Shown here in pieces: positions 10,725-21,899 of a stretch of DNA of 64,000 nucleotides. Every line of letters starts with the position of its first letter. Positions within the stretch are counted from its first letter, which is position 1. The position numbers and the translations under genes are program-made. Location of the stretch: the NCBI GenBank assembly GCA_031763025.1, contig JASSKH010000037.1:1736001-1800000 (forward strand), read 5' to 3'. This DNA comes from Macrocystis pyrifera (Eukaryota > Sar > Phaeophyceae > Laminariales > Laminariaceae). Under the pieces are notes generated by a model. It saw nothing but the letters and a program-made list of their open reading frames with translations, ran no database searches and had not been told where the DNA came from.

Positions 10725-11010
10725 GATTTCTGCAACCGAGCCCGCCTCCGATCGAAGATTTCTGTCATCGAATGCGCCTCCGATCGAGGATTTTTCACGC
10801 CGAATGCCTCTTCGATCGAGGATTTCAGACGCCGAATGGGTCTCCCATTGAGGATATCGGACACCGAATGCGCCTCGAATCGAGGATTTTTGACACCGAA
10901 GGCGCCTCCGATCCAGGATTTCGGACACCAACAACCGCCGTGAACGAGCTTTCGGAAACCGATAGGATCTGTGACCGAGGATTCGGGACACCGAAACCAT
11001 TTCCGACAGA
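10725..11010. repeat. ~32-bp degenerate tandem repeat
   Basis: About nine units built on GATCGAGGATTTCGGACACC and GAATGCGCCTCC. It lies within intron 2 of the ankyrin gene. Overlapping ORFs on both strands come from the periodicity. Confidence 0.8.
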
Positions 11011-11254
11011 GAATTGTGGACATAGAAAGCTCCCCCGACCCATCAGTCACCAACGTTGCTCCTGCCCCCCCCCCCCCCCCTCCTCCCCCGATTAATCAGC
11101 GATCCTCTCCGACAAATCAGCGATCAATGCCCCCCCCCCCTCCGACAAAGCAGCGATCAACGGGTCCCCTCCTCGACCAATCAGGCATCAAGACACCCCA
11201 ACCCCCCCCTCCCCCCCCCCCCCCCCCCCCCCCCCCCCCGCCCCCCGACTCAAA

Positions 11255-11456
11255 AGCGGATCTTAGTAGGATGCAGCTCACCCGTCATGCGACTCGCATA
11301 ACACCTCACGGCGCTTCGCGCTTGGTGCAAGTGATGTTTGCCTGGTCGGTGAAAACCCGACGTGCTCCGTCCCGGCATTGTAGGGATGCTAGGGTCTATG
11401 GTCATACGACTACGGCCATGCATGATAATGAATACACCCCCCCCCCCCCCCCCCCC
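11255..11456 (+). mobile_element. Poly(C)-tailed SINE-like element
   Basis: Starts after a long C tract (11205-11239) with AAAGCGGATCTTAGTAGGAT and ends with GATAATGAATAC and a C tail at 11437-11456. It lies within intron 2 of the ankyrin gene, antisense to it. All central landmarks of the family are present. Confidence 0.85.
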
Positions 11457-11690
11457 GCCCCCCACCTCCCACGCCGCGACCAATCAGCGATCAATGGGTC
11501 CTGCTCGCGCCAAGCCCCCCCACTGTTGCTGCAGCTGCGCCAGCCCAATGGCGGCTGCATTTCGCGTTGCATCGCTACCGCCGTGCCTGTCGCAGCTAGC
11601 TAGCTACTGTACTCCCGAGGCAGAGAGTGCCCAACGAAAGTGAGACGGGTGGGGGTGAATGGACCAGACCACGCACGGGAAGCCACGCAC

Positions 11691-11753
11691 CTTGTTGCGA
11701 GCCTCGAGGTTAGCGTTGAAGTTGATCAGCCCCGACACGATGTCGAGGTTGCC
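11691..11753 (-). CDS. Ankyrin-repeat gene, exon 2 (21-codon micro-exon)
   Basis: 63 nt in phase 0. Acceptor CGACGCAG|GGCAAC, donor AACAAG|GTGCGT. It reads GNLDIVSGLINFNANLEARN plus K, the second helix and loop of an ankyrin repeat. Joined to exon 1 (ending TPLHYACRE) and exon 3 (starting DNLSPLH) it gives an unbroken ankyrin register, which is why I trust such a short exon. It is too short to appear as a stand-alone reading frame. Confidence 0.9.
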
Positions 11754-11967
11754 CTGCGTCGCGGAGCGGTTTCAACGGTTCCAAAGCGGGAAAAAAGTAA
11801 AACAAAACGGCGGCCGTCAGGACTTTTCTTTGCCCGGGAAGAGAGGACGCGAGAGACGAAGACGGCCGGCCGGAACTCACGTAAACATGTCGTCTCATGA
11901 CTCAAGGGAATGAATGAGGTAGGGAATAAGAAACGGTCGACAACAGATCAATACCGTCCAACACCCA

Positions 11968-12062
11968 ACCATTTTAGAACCACAGTCCCGTTTCGGGGAC
12001 AAACCAGTCGAATTTGATGTGGTTTATTTGCCAAAACGGGACTGCGGTCCCAAAAGGGTTAA
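11968..12062. mobile_element. MITE-2 copy
   Basis: Arms CACAGTCCCGTTTCGGGGAC and GCCAAAACGGGACTGCGGTC, ending AAAAGGGTTAA. The right flank retains TTAA (12059-12062). It lies in intron 1 of the ankyrin gene. Confidence 0.8.
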
Positions 12063-12367
12063 ATCAAGAAAGGACACCCCTCGGACGGATTTCCAAACTG
12101 GTTTTCTCGACAAATGGGGAGGGCGTATTGAGTACGACGAGGGGTGCACGCGTCCACCGAAATATCTCGGCGAGGTACTGCTAGGCACTGTAGGTCTTCC
12201 TAAAGCCACGTTCTTCGTTGCGTCTGCCCCCCTTGAGAAAAAAACAACGCCTCAGAAAGTCATGGCAGGGGGTGTTTGCTTACATCTCGCGTGTCGAAAG
12301 GTCATGCACCAGCTACACCTCACGAAACAGCCACTCGCGCATGCGCCGCTCTTTTTTCTACTCTCAC

Positions 12368-12565
12368 CTCTCGGCAGGCGTAGTGAAGCGGCGTGGACTG
12401 TAAGTCGTTCACCGGGTCCACCGCCGAATTCCTCGACATCAGCACCCCTACGATGTCGAAATGGCTCTCCTGGCACGCCCAGTGAAGCGGCGTGTTGTTG
12501 TCCCGGTCACGCTGGTTAACGTCTCCATTGTCGTCGATGTACTGCAGCAAGGCGTCCAAATCGCC
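12368..12565 (-). CDS. Ankyrin-repeat gene, exon 1 of those recognised
   Basis: 198 nt, 66 codons, phase 0 at both ends. Acceptor CGTTTCAG|GGCGAT; donor CGAGAG|GTGAGA. It encodes GDLDALLQYIDDNGDVNQRD, then NNTPLHWACQESHFDIVGVL, then QSTPLHYACRE: one partial and one full ankyrin repeat plus the start of the next. Because it begins at an acceptor and reads straight into a repeat, at least one upstream exon with the start codon must exist at higher coordinates; I could not identify it. Together exons 1-4 hold about four to five ankyrin repeats. Confidence 0.92.
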
Positions 12566-12691
12566 CTGAAACGTGCGCGCGCGGGTTTGGACGGGGTTTC
12601 GGTGGCTTTTATTTCAGACGGGGATTGCGATGGCTTTGGATATGTATGGCACGGGGTTTCGATGGGCGTTTCTCACGAATAGGTTTCCATG

Positions 12692-12959
12692 TTTTCACAC
12701 ATGAGACAGATCATCTACAGATCATTCCCACTGGGTGATCAACATCTTTCAACGCAGATAGATTTATCCTCAACCTTGCATGACCTACAGCTCATGTTGG
12801 CGGGTGGGACCCATACAATCTGCATGATCTAGGAGGTATTTTCTGGTTTGGATCTATCTGCTCTATAACGCAGATCCTGCAAAACCCCTCACGACGGCAG
12901 CTGAGGAACCAGATCTACCGCAGATGGATAGATAGATCATGATTTGTATGATCTGTCCG
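12692..12959. mobile_element. Candidate 268-bp element with 11-bp direct repeats
   Basis: The direct repeat AGGTTTCCATG flanks the segment (12681-12691 and 12960-12970). Inside, GACAGATCAT near the left end is mirrored by ATGATCTGTC at the right end. A 9-11 bp duplication with terminal inverted repeats is the pattern of Mutator-like elements. The left inverted repeat is offset about 11 nt from the duplication, so the boundaries are not certain. Confidence 0.45.
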
Positions 12960-12970
12960 AGGTTTCCATG

Positions 12971-15900
12971 CTTTGTTTAGGAGGGGAGGGGGGGGGGGGG
13001 GGGTCAGTGGGATTTTAATGGGATTTCGACGTTTTCATACGGGGCTTTTGACGGGGTTTCGATGGAACCTATTCTAGCGGCAGGAAGGAAGCCGTGCGCG
13101 TGGGTGGGGCGTAACAATCAGAGACATATCACAACATACATACATGTATCTCTGCTGTGATACCCCAAGGGAAACAATCCCCTGTCCTGCAAGCGCAGTA
13201 ACTCTTTCGGTCGCCAAGCACGGCGCGGAAAAAAAAGCACCACAGCCGCCTGCGGCGACACAACCGCTGCAGGCGTGTTCGGCCTAGAATCGGTAAACAT
13301 ATTTACGGAAACACACCGGTACTGTGGGTCCGGGCGTCGACCCTCGAAACGCCTCCGTATCACACACAGATATGACAAGGGTCCAAGAAACGCCCAAAAC
13401 GCTGCGGACCGAGATTCAGGAGAGAAAAAAACACGGACGACACCACGAACGCGGAGGGGAAAAAATAACATAAACGAGAAGCAGTTGTTCGAGAACAAAA
13501 AAAATAGAACGAAATAAATAACCACCGAAGGGGGGCAACCAGTTGCACGCGCCAACAAACGGGGAAAAAAAATGCCTACTCTACAGCAAACCCTCAAGGA
13601 AAAGACCCGCGCGGGCCTGCTGCCCGGAAGGTTCGGCGCTGGGCGCTCGTCGCGCTCCCGGGTGGGGCAGTCCCGTCACTGCCAACTAGGATAGCCATTG
13701 CCAGCAACCCCCCACCCGTGCTCGGAGGATGTATACCCTCTAGCAGTATAGGTGTTACACCTTCTGGACCTCGGGTTCATTGCATCCTTGCTGACATGCC
13801 GCGATTATGCATGATGCCATTATCTACTCGTACATGCTCGTACGTAGAAAGACCGTGCGGCAACGCCTCTTTCAGGGGGGGTGGGGGGCACTACCGAGCG
13901 CGCGTAGACTTGTCACCCCCAGGGCGGGGATGAGCGCTCTTCTCAACCCGCTAAAAGTCTCGTATAGCAGCGGATAATCTCCCACAAAAACTCTTAACCT
14001 TGCTGTGGTGTTTCTTTCAACCATGAACACGACATCGTAGCAAAGACTATTCATGTCTCTGCTCTCGGTCAGCTGCATCGGCAATCACCGAATACCGTCA
14101 GCCGCTCTCGCTGCCTCTCTGCTCGTTCGCCAACAACACACATGAAGCATTGTGGTCGCATCGTCTCCCGCAAGAAAACGAAATCAATTTGCTCGTTCGT
14201 CCCAGCCCAAAGCAGGAAAAAACGCCACATCTCGAGCTGTGAGTCGCAGGACTTCACTGCTAATGACACCTACCACATAGTCGGTAGGTGTCATCAGCAA
14301 CTCACTCACTTTAGTTGTCAAATCGGCAGGCGAAGCCAGCTGATGGCCAGCCGACTCGAGTAAGGCACCACTGCTGTAGTCCTACCTACGTAGTCGTACG
14401 TGCTGCCTTCTTCCAGTACAAACAAAACCGCGCGGACGAAAACACTTCCCACTCCGTCCGGAAAAGAAAGGACCATTTGGGGACATACACAAAAACCAAA
14501 ACGGTATTTACGTTGCCGGGCAGAGCGGAACATACTACAGTACTGCTACAAATGTATACATCGCCACGTACATACATACAAGTACGCAACATATATTACT
14601 AAACCCCAAACTCGTTGAGAGCTGAAGGGCGGAGGAGCTCATGGTCAGCCCAAACGCGCCACACAAGCACAGGGTGTCTGTCGCGGTGAGCAGTCAGTAG
14701 ACACAAAGAGCGATGCAAGTTCTTCGAGGCGGAGGACGAGTGCGGTATGACACGTCGAGTGAAGGCAGGGCCGTCAGCGCCACGAGCGAGCGGGACCAAT
14801 GACCAATGACCCCCCCCCCCCCCCCCCCCCCCCTGAACCATTCATGCGGACGGATGTCGGTTGTTTCGTCTTGGTGTCATGTTAGTCCGCCATCACGAGG
14901 AAGGCTGTACTCTACTGCGGTACCTCCGGAGCGGAAGAGAGGCGGAGGAGAGCAGAATACATCAGTGTGTACAACTACCCGACACTATAGTTGGCCACTG
15001 CTGTTGTGTACGATAACATGACTAACCCCAACCCCCATCAGACGACCCAGCCAACCACCAGCTGGCAAAATCCAATTCGTCTCGTACAGAGTGTGCCAAC
15101 CATCTTCTCGAAGAAGAGGTGAGCTCTGTACTGAGCGTTAGCAAAGTGGTCCAGCTTCGGCGAAAAACATCATACAAAAAAACCTTCATTACATTACATG
15201 CATATGCCCGAGAAATTTCCCGGGCGGTCGGGGTGGGGCTACTTGTACAGAGCAATGTATTTACAGCAGCCGAGTACATTCCAACCATTTCATGGAAGCT
15301 GGGCCAAGGTTGTTACGGTTCATACATGCATATTGCGCATGGGGTGGGGGCGGGGGTGAGGAAGAGCCACCACTTCTTCGAGTATAAATGAAGCACACTG
15401 CTGTGTGCAGCAGTCAGTACAAGAGAAAGGGACTACAGCAGTAGTAGCGGTCCCTTGCAGTGCCGGTGGGCGCCAGGCAACAATACCGGCACTATAGCGC
15501 CCAACCAACCGGCACTAATTACTAAAGCACACTACCACACTGGCTAAACTCAGCTGTGCCAAGTGATTCCGCATGCACTGACTGTAGCGGGCAACCCGCA
15601 CTACTCGCTCGACCGGCAATGTGCAATGCTAACCAATGGCTGACTGGGTGGTGAACTCCCTTCGAGCCGGGAGGGGGCAATCGACGCACCGCCCAGCGAG
15701 GAAAATCAAGGTTTAACGTTGGCAACATGTCGAAATGGTCCCCGCTGCCCCCATCAACACTTTGTACATGAATACGATTACAATACAAGCTTAGTACGAG
15801 GAACTTATGTTTTCTTTCAATACTGTGCGTACCAGGTCCTATCCCCTAGGTGGTGCCGCCTCGATATCACTACAGCCCTATTCATCATTACTGTGCATAC

Positions 15901-16728
15901 CAAGTCCTATCCCCGATCTCCTAGTTGGTACAGACAGCCCTATCATGAAATCACCAGGTCACTATGTATATATACTTCAAGTAGCCTGTCAGGGAGGGAG
16001 GGCCGGACTGAGATACGTTTCATTGTTGAACTCCCGGAGAGAGCGGTACTTATGCATTTATATGCTACAAGCAGTTACGCCATACACCATAGACCCCTTT
16101 ACTCCGAACACGATGGATACTGCTGTTGGTACACTCCAAAAGCATCCGCACACCAGTCAACACCAAACACGATACACTACTTTACACGGAGAGCAAACGT
16201 CCCCGAACACATACCATGACCGACCAGGTCTACATGCCGCTTGCTGCAGGAGCTACGAGATCAAAAGTTAGAACGGACTTCTGAGCCCAGTTGGGACCCC
16301 AGAGACAAGAGACATCGACCAAACGAAATTATAAAACTTCAGGTTCACCGACCGTAGCAATAGCAGTCCCTATATAGTGCCGGTCGAGTAGTACCAGCTG
16401 CCTGCTAAACAGCAGTGCCTGTGACATCGCCTTGCGCAGACGATATTAACCAGTGTGGAAAGCGTGCGGAGTAATTAGTGCCGCTTCCGCTATGATATAG
16501 TGCCGGTGATGTTGGCTGGCGCATACATACCGCTGTAGTGATAGCACGTAGCAGGACATGAGTAGGAGCACATGCTGCGCCCGTCTCACACGACTCCTTG
16601 CACCATACTCGTATCATACTGTTTCATACGTAGCTCTGACACCAAACTTATACATCCGCCATCCCCCCAGCAAGCAGCGGCCGACACTGCAATCGCCATT
16701 TTTTTTCAAGTCACTTCTCGCTGTACTG
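12971..16728. other. No gene recognised; mixed low-complexity and dispersed repeats
   Basis: Contains a G tract near 12988-13003, a C tract at 14810-14833 and words of the CCGGCACTA family at 15460-15520 and 16370-16510 (compare 34870-35200). Two AGGTCCTATCCCC units at 15833-15930 are related to the array at 53829-54400. No exon could be supported. Confidence 0.4.
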
Positions 16729-16841
16729 CTACGGGGGGAACATAGTAAACAGGACCTACGGTACACACAAACATCTATATATTTCCCTCTTTTTACTATT
16801 AATAACGGCATTTGGTCCTATTCACTATGGTCCTCCGTAAT
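16729..16841. mobile_element. MITE-1 copy carrying an internal TTAATA insertion
   Basis: Termini CTACGGGGGGAACATAGTAA and TTCACTATGGTCCTCCGTAA. Against sibling copies (for example 57053-57161, 59619-59728), the segment TTTTTACTA-AC reads TTTTTACTATTAATAAC here. That is an exact 6-bp insertion of TTAATA at a TA (16797-16804). This is key evidence for the footprint hypothesis. Confidence 0.9.
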
Positions 16842-17062
16842 GCGAATAGTCAAGTACCAAAAACGGTTTTCAACCCTATCACGACCGAGTGCTGTTATTA
16901 ATAGCGGCTTCAAAAACGGCAAGTGCGGTCTCGTGAACAGTCTATTTCCAAGAAGAGCGGCAGCAGCAGTATCAACCAGCTAGCCTCTTTTCGGGGACCC
17001 TGGGATAGGAGAACACGACATACAAGAAACCTCAATTTTCCGCCTACTATTTTTGCATATTT

Positions 17063-17408
17063 TTTTCTCACTTTTTTTTTTTTTTTTCTATTTTGTCATC
17101 ACTTTTTACTTTCCAGCTTAACTCGTTGGAGGTTATATGTACCCTCAGCGACCTTTCGGACAAGCCGTGGTCACAGGAGGTGTCGTCCCTTCTTCCCCCT
17201 CGGTACGTGCTCTCGTTTTTATCGCGCATAGGGCTCAGCATTCCCACTGCTCGTCGATTTCCATCGAACGTTGCTAACTCACGCTCTCGCGCTTTCCGCT
17301 AATCAATTTTTTATACAAGAAAAAGTCCCCGCGAGTATGCACTCGGTGAGAATCGAACCCACGAAATTGGTCTTCCTAAGCACGCAGACCACCTCCGGGG
17401 ACGCCGGC
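17063..17408 (-). mobile_element. tRNA-derived SINE, poly(A)-tailed, copy 2
   Basis: Same head and body as the copy at 1051-1391: GTGGGTTCGATTCTCACCGA in the head and CGACGAGCAGTGGGAATGCT in the body, with a T run (poly(A) on the minus strand) at 17069-17085. The tRNA-like part has lost about nine bases near the A box. A fragment of the body also occurs near 31325-31352. Confidence 0.75.
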
Positions 17409-17917
17409 GATACTGCGATACTGACAACTGACTGTGAGGGCCCGGCATCAAGTCTAACAATGGACGTTGGTACCTACAGAGGGGACCTCTAGTCCCGAAC
17501 GCACAATTGACTATTGATAGGGTCCCTTAATCCTTTGGAACTGCAGTCCGAGGAGGGTTGAAGGGGGTCATCTACTTAAAGCAGGTGTCATGATCATGCC
17601 GCTGCCTGTGCGTGGCGTACATTTCCTTACGTTGCTATTCGGGCACCCCCCCGCCTACCCCAGTACCCCAGCACCCCGACCTGCTTGGTGAATTATTAAT
17701 AAAAATAGCTGATACTACTGCTGTACGTATATACCACTTACTGTACAAGCAGTAAACTGGAATTGTCGTATGTTTCCGACACTTTTTCCCTGCCAGGTCC
17801 ACACGGGGTCGCGACCACTCCCGAATACCGAACCACAGCCAAAAGCCAACTCCGTAAAACATGATCCAACTCCCTCCGCCCCCCGTGCAAGTGGCGCATG
17901 GAACAACACGCACGTAT

Positions 17918-17918
<1 letters not shown>

Positions 17919-17951
<33 letters not shown>

Positions 17952-17960
17952 TGCAGCAGA
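17919..17960. repeat. CAG microsatellite
   Basis: About ten CAG units followed by CATTGCAGCAG. It is translated as polyserine, polyalanine or polyglutamine in chance ORFs, and is not attached to a recognisable gene. Confidence 0.85.
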
Positions 17961-18344
17961 CTCATGTGTGCCCGGTGAACAGAGCAGTCGCAGCACACCT
18001 GGTAATACACTCAGTACGTGTATCACATAGGTACCTCGAAAACGAAATTCCTCAAGTACCCGTCGAACAAAAAAGCACACCCAGGGAGGCCCAGAGGGCG
18101 CACCGAACAAATTACAATATGTGAAGCTGCAACAAGGATGCGCCTATCTACAGCGTACGCTCAAAAGAAGTCTCACTCTCACTCGTCTTCCGATCGTCTT
18201 GTCGTGCTCACTCGTCTTCCGATCGTCTTGTCGTGTCTTAGGTCTTAAATGGATATCATACCTCGAGGAACAACTGGAACACTGCTGTAGTACATCCTGC
18301 TTCACTCTGTCCCAAAATATACAGCACCACCTGATATTCATGTT

Positions 18345-18420
18345 CAGGCCAGTTCTTATGCAATCGGAAAGCCGGATTGAAAAAGCCGGTTTCCGATCGG
18401 AGACGAAAATCGGCTTCCAT
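18345..18420 (+). repeat. Dispersed repeat pair (with 20040-20130, inverted)
   Basis: CAGTTCTTATGCAATCGGAA and AAAGCCGGTTTCCGATCGG here correspond on the opposite strand to 20040-20130. Identity looks high over about 70 nt. The family is unknown; it could be the termini of a larger element. Confidence 0.5.
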
Positions 18421-18707
18421 AGGCAGTTGAAAAAGCGCCTTTTCAATGCAAGATTTTTCGATTATTTTTTCCAACTGGACCAGACAGACGAAAACACCGA
18501 GATTTTCGATCCAACACGCCAGTTCGATTCAAGCATCGGAAAAGTTATGAAGTCCCGCCGCATACTCGTACGAGCATCACGCATCACACACCGACGCCAC
18601 AACAACACGACAAACGACAGACACGACGTCACACCACAACATCGGCGGCGCTGGGTCGCCTGCTGTCACTTCTGCTGCCGCTCGCCACGAGTCAGCGTGA
18701 TACGTCC

Positions 18708-18889
18708 TTATCTACGCCCGTCAGCAGCACGCGCCAGCACCCGATGGCCCCAGTTCGCGGTATCGATGACCTTTTGCCAACTGCTGCGCTGGCTGTAGCT
18801 TTGGCGGCTCTCGGAGAAGTCCAGCGCCGCGATGGCCTCGAGGACGAGATGGAGGAGAACGCCCCGCGTGTGAAGCTCGCACGGGCAGT
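18708..18889 (-). CDS. Candidate terminal exon of an unidentified minus-strand gene
   Basis: A GC-rich island in AT-richer surroundings. On the minus strand a good acceptor (GTTATTTTAG|ACTGCC) opens a 60-codon frame to a TAA at 18710-18708. The frame contains CPCELHTRGVLLHLVLEAIA and LDFSESRQSYSQRSSWQKVI. By hand count about 78% of its third positions are G or C, similar to the ankyrin exons, and higher than the competing plus-strand frame (about 66%, ending at 18892). No domain recognised. The plus-strand alternative cannot be excluded. Confidence 0.35.
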
Positions 18890-19266
18890 CTAAAATAACA
18901 CGGGGCAGTTGACGCCAGCTATCTTCCTACCAAATAACTGAAATGACGCGAACGATGCCAGCCATCATCCAATCAAATCGCTGTATTAACACGAACCCCG
19001 CGAAATCACGCCGCACTCACACAACAAAAAAGACAGGCACGGCGACACGGCTCGCAGTTGGCACACCCGCAGTCACGCGACGATGGACCTTCGATCTCGA
19101 CATGCCATCAACCCACGGTCAACGAGCTTCGTACCGGGCAAGACCAATGGGTGTAAATGATAGCCTCGAAGGTATCATGGAAACCCGTGGTCTAGGGGGC
19201 GAGAGGTTGGCCGAGGCGGCCTAAGCTCTTTGTCCAAACTTTCAAAAAGTTCTGTTCTGTACCAGC

Positions 19267-19707
19267 TTAGAGGAGTCGAGCGTTTTTGGTGTCTGTTTTT
19301 TACACACCAGCTGCCAAATATGTTGTTAGTAGAAGCCTGTCCCACCCACGCCACATATAACTGACCGAGCTGTGAGCACTGTAACACTAGCGTGGGTCGG
19401 AGCCCCTAACCAGCGCGCTCCGTTCAGAGTTCGTGACGCAGTCGTTGGGTTTGTCGATCGATGTCTAACCTGAAAAATGGCCTATTTCTTGCCATCGGAG
19501 AGGGCTCGACATTTTTGGTCGTCTGTCTTCTACGGACCAGCGCCAAAATATTTATTTATCAGACGCCTGGTCGGCCCACGCCACATATCACCAACCGAGG
19601 TGTGAGCACTGTGACACTATTCATAGGGTTGGTCGGAGACCTTAACCAGCGCGTTTCGTTCAGATTTCATGACGGAGTCGTTGGTTTTGTCGATCGATGT
19701 CTGCCTA
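19267..19707. repeat. Tandem duplication of a ~210-bp segment
   Basis: Unit 1 (19267-19466) and unit 2 (19499-19707) share blocks such as CCCACGCCACATAT, GTGAGCACTGT, AACCAGCGCG and TTTGTCGATCGATGTCT. Divergence is moderate, so the duplication is not recent. Function unknown. Confidence 0.75.
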
Positions 19708-21068
19708 GGATGCTCATGAAAAAGTTGGCTCTAGTCTCTAAGAAATTGCCAGAACAGGGGTTTCACATACATTGCGCGGCGCGCCATTAAAGTCCGCGAA
19801 AGCTGTCCCGTGACGCATTAAATTTGCTCACGCTGCTCGAGGAAGAAGCGAGGCATCAGCATGTATCTGTGGTTGGGCGCAGCTGCTGGAAGATGAAGAC
19901 CTCTCTGACCCCACGAGCATTACAACTACCCTAGCCTTTTTTCTTGAGCTTCAGCAGTAGTCAAGCTATACTCCCTTACATCAAACGCCTGCAGAAAAAA
20001 CACAAAAACTGTATATTTTGATCCGGCGGACGATAAGAAGGGTAGCGATTCACAATCCAGTCGGAAAAAATTCCGATCGGAAACCGGTTTTTCAATCCAC
20101 GTTTCCGACTGCATAAGAATTGGCATTATACCTGAACAGTCGTTACATCTCCGGGCAGCCGTACCTGGTACACACAGCAGGAGTTACACTGTACAATTGT
20201 AATACGATTGACTTACATATAGCTACACAATCGCATCCAAACTATATGAAATGCTTTATGATGTAAATAGTGTAAAAATGCCAACTTACACACTAGAAAC
20301 CTCGGGCGACTGAGTGCGTATAATATCATACTAATGAAAAAACAACCAAACTAACCATTAGACAAAAATAACAAAAAATATATTTCATGATGTATAACCC
20401 GAGCGGCCAAAAATAAGGGGGGAAAGCAGCGAGGGGGCCAGAGCTCAGGCAAGCCTCTCAAGACAGAGCAGAGAGACAGACAGAACGGAGAACGGGGGAT
20501 GAATACCAAAAATTCTAGAATAAAAATAGAATAAAAGCATTTCTGGTACAGGAGCAGTGCATATTGAATATCATATCATGATATTAATAGTGTACCGACG
20601 TTGTTATGTCCCGGGTAGTCTCTCACATAGACCGATATATATATATGCAGTTTGTTTGCTCTCACATAAATTCAGAGCCAAAACCGAGTCCATGGTCACA
20701 CGATCGGCTCCAACAGCTTACGGTTAGGATCAGGCACTGCTGCGCCATCATCCTTCTCGAGGCCATGAGGCCATCGGTACTATGTACGAATAAATATGAT
20801 CCTGTTCACCACTTGTATATCAGACCGAATAGTAGGTGCTGCTGCTGTAGAACCTGTCTATGCTACTCGTGCCATAAACTGCTTCGGCTGCCTGGAGGGT
20901 GCTTTTTGTTTCGTTTTGGTTGTGCTCCGGTGTGCCTGTTCCTTCCTTTGGTTTCTAGTCTAGCTCGGTCTGAATGTGGTGGTTTTGTTTGTTTTGCTTG
21001 TTTTGGACTGTTGTCTGCCACTTGTCCTTCCGGGGGGCACCACACTTTTTTGGGTTTTTTTTCGATTG
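19708..21068. other. No gene recognised
   Basis: AT-rich, with short ORFs only. The plus-strand ORF 20606-21106 is Cys/Ser-rich with no recognisable domain and I do not accept it as a gene. Confidence 0.4.
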
Positions 21069-21071
21069 TTA

Positions 21072-21896
21072 GGGCCCGTCTTAACGAGAGACCTTTTTCA
21101 GGATAATCGATTCCTAAAGAAAGAATTAGATTTCTTTTGAATAGAATATCGTGAAAATGTGCCGTTGGGTCGTGTCGAGGATTATTAGTGGTAGCGTATT
21201 TTGCTAAAAAAAACGTGTAACGCGCAAGGGCCAACGAACACCCGAGGGCAACCAACGAGGCAAGCGACGGCCCGCGTCCACCGGGGGCGCCACGGTCAGC
21301 GGCCGGTTGTTTTTGCCGGCATCGCCGAAGAGGCTATCGCTCTTGGGATGTCTTGGGTGGCTGGCGCAGCTCCGAAGCCCCACGCAGGTGGCAGCGACGG
21401 GGATACAGCGATCGAGCTCCTGAGCGAAGACGTGACCTGGTCGGTGCTTGTGTGGTTTGTGAGGCAAATAGGGATGAAAAACTGGGTTTGCAACGGCCTT
21501 GTAAATTTTTGAGGCGCCGCGGATGGTCTACGCTGTACTAGGGGCCGTCGCACCTCGCGCTGAGGCTGCTCCGGTGGCCATGTCGCTCGGGAATGGTGGA
21601 TCTCACCTGTGAAGCAGTCGACGACACGCCTCAAGTTTGCGTGGCTTGCTTCCGTTTCAGGAACATGCCACGTCGAGTTGGACAAACTCCCCAATTGAAT
21701 AACACGAAGAGCAAAATAAGCCCCAAAAGACTTGTTGTCGAATTCGTTTTTTTTTTTCGTTTGATTCGAATCAAAAAGTCAACACGCCTGCTTGGTGATT
21801 CGCTTGTCGACCAATCAGATGCAAATCAAATCGAACGACAAAAATATGGGCGAAGTACATATCATACAAAAAAAAGTTCCTCGTTATTACGGGCCC
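21072..21896. mobile_element. 825-bp PIF/Harbinger-like element with TTA duplication
   Basis: The left end GGGCCCGTCTTAACGAGAG and the inverted right end (GGGCCCGTAATAACGAGGA when read on the minus strand) match over about 27 bp with few differences. Both are flanked by TTA (21069-21071 and 21897-21899). GG-starting inverted repeats with a 3-bp TWA duplication are the hallmark of PIF/Harbinger elements. Inside is a GC-rich stretch with a plus-strand frame (to a stop at 21512) containing AEEAIALGMSWVAGAAPKPH. I do not recognise it as a transposase, so the element is probably non-autonomous or has captured sequence. Confidence 0.65.
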
Positions 21897-21899
21897 TTA

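Noticed and set aside
18600-18892. Plus-strand frame ending APRVKLARAV at 18892
   Set aside because: Lower third-position GC than the minus-strand frame and no acceptor as good as TTATTTTAG on the other strand; kept only as an alternative.
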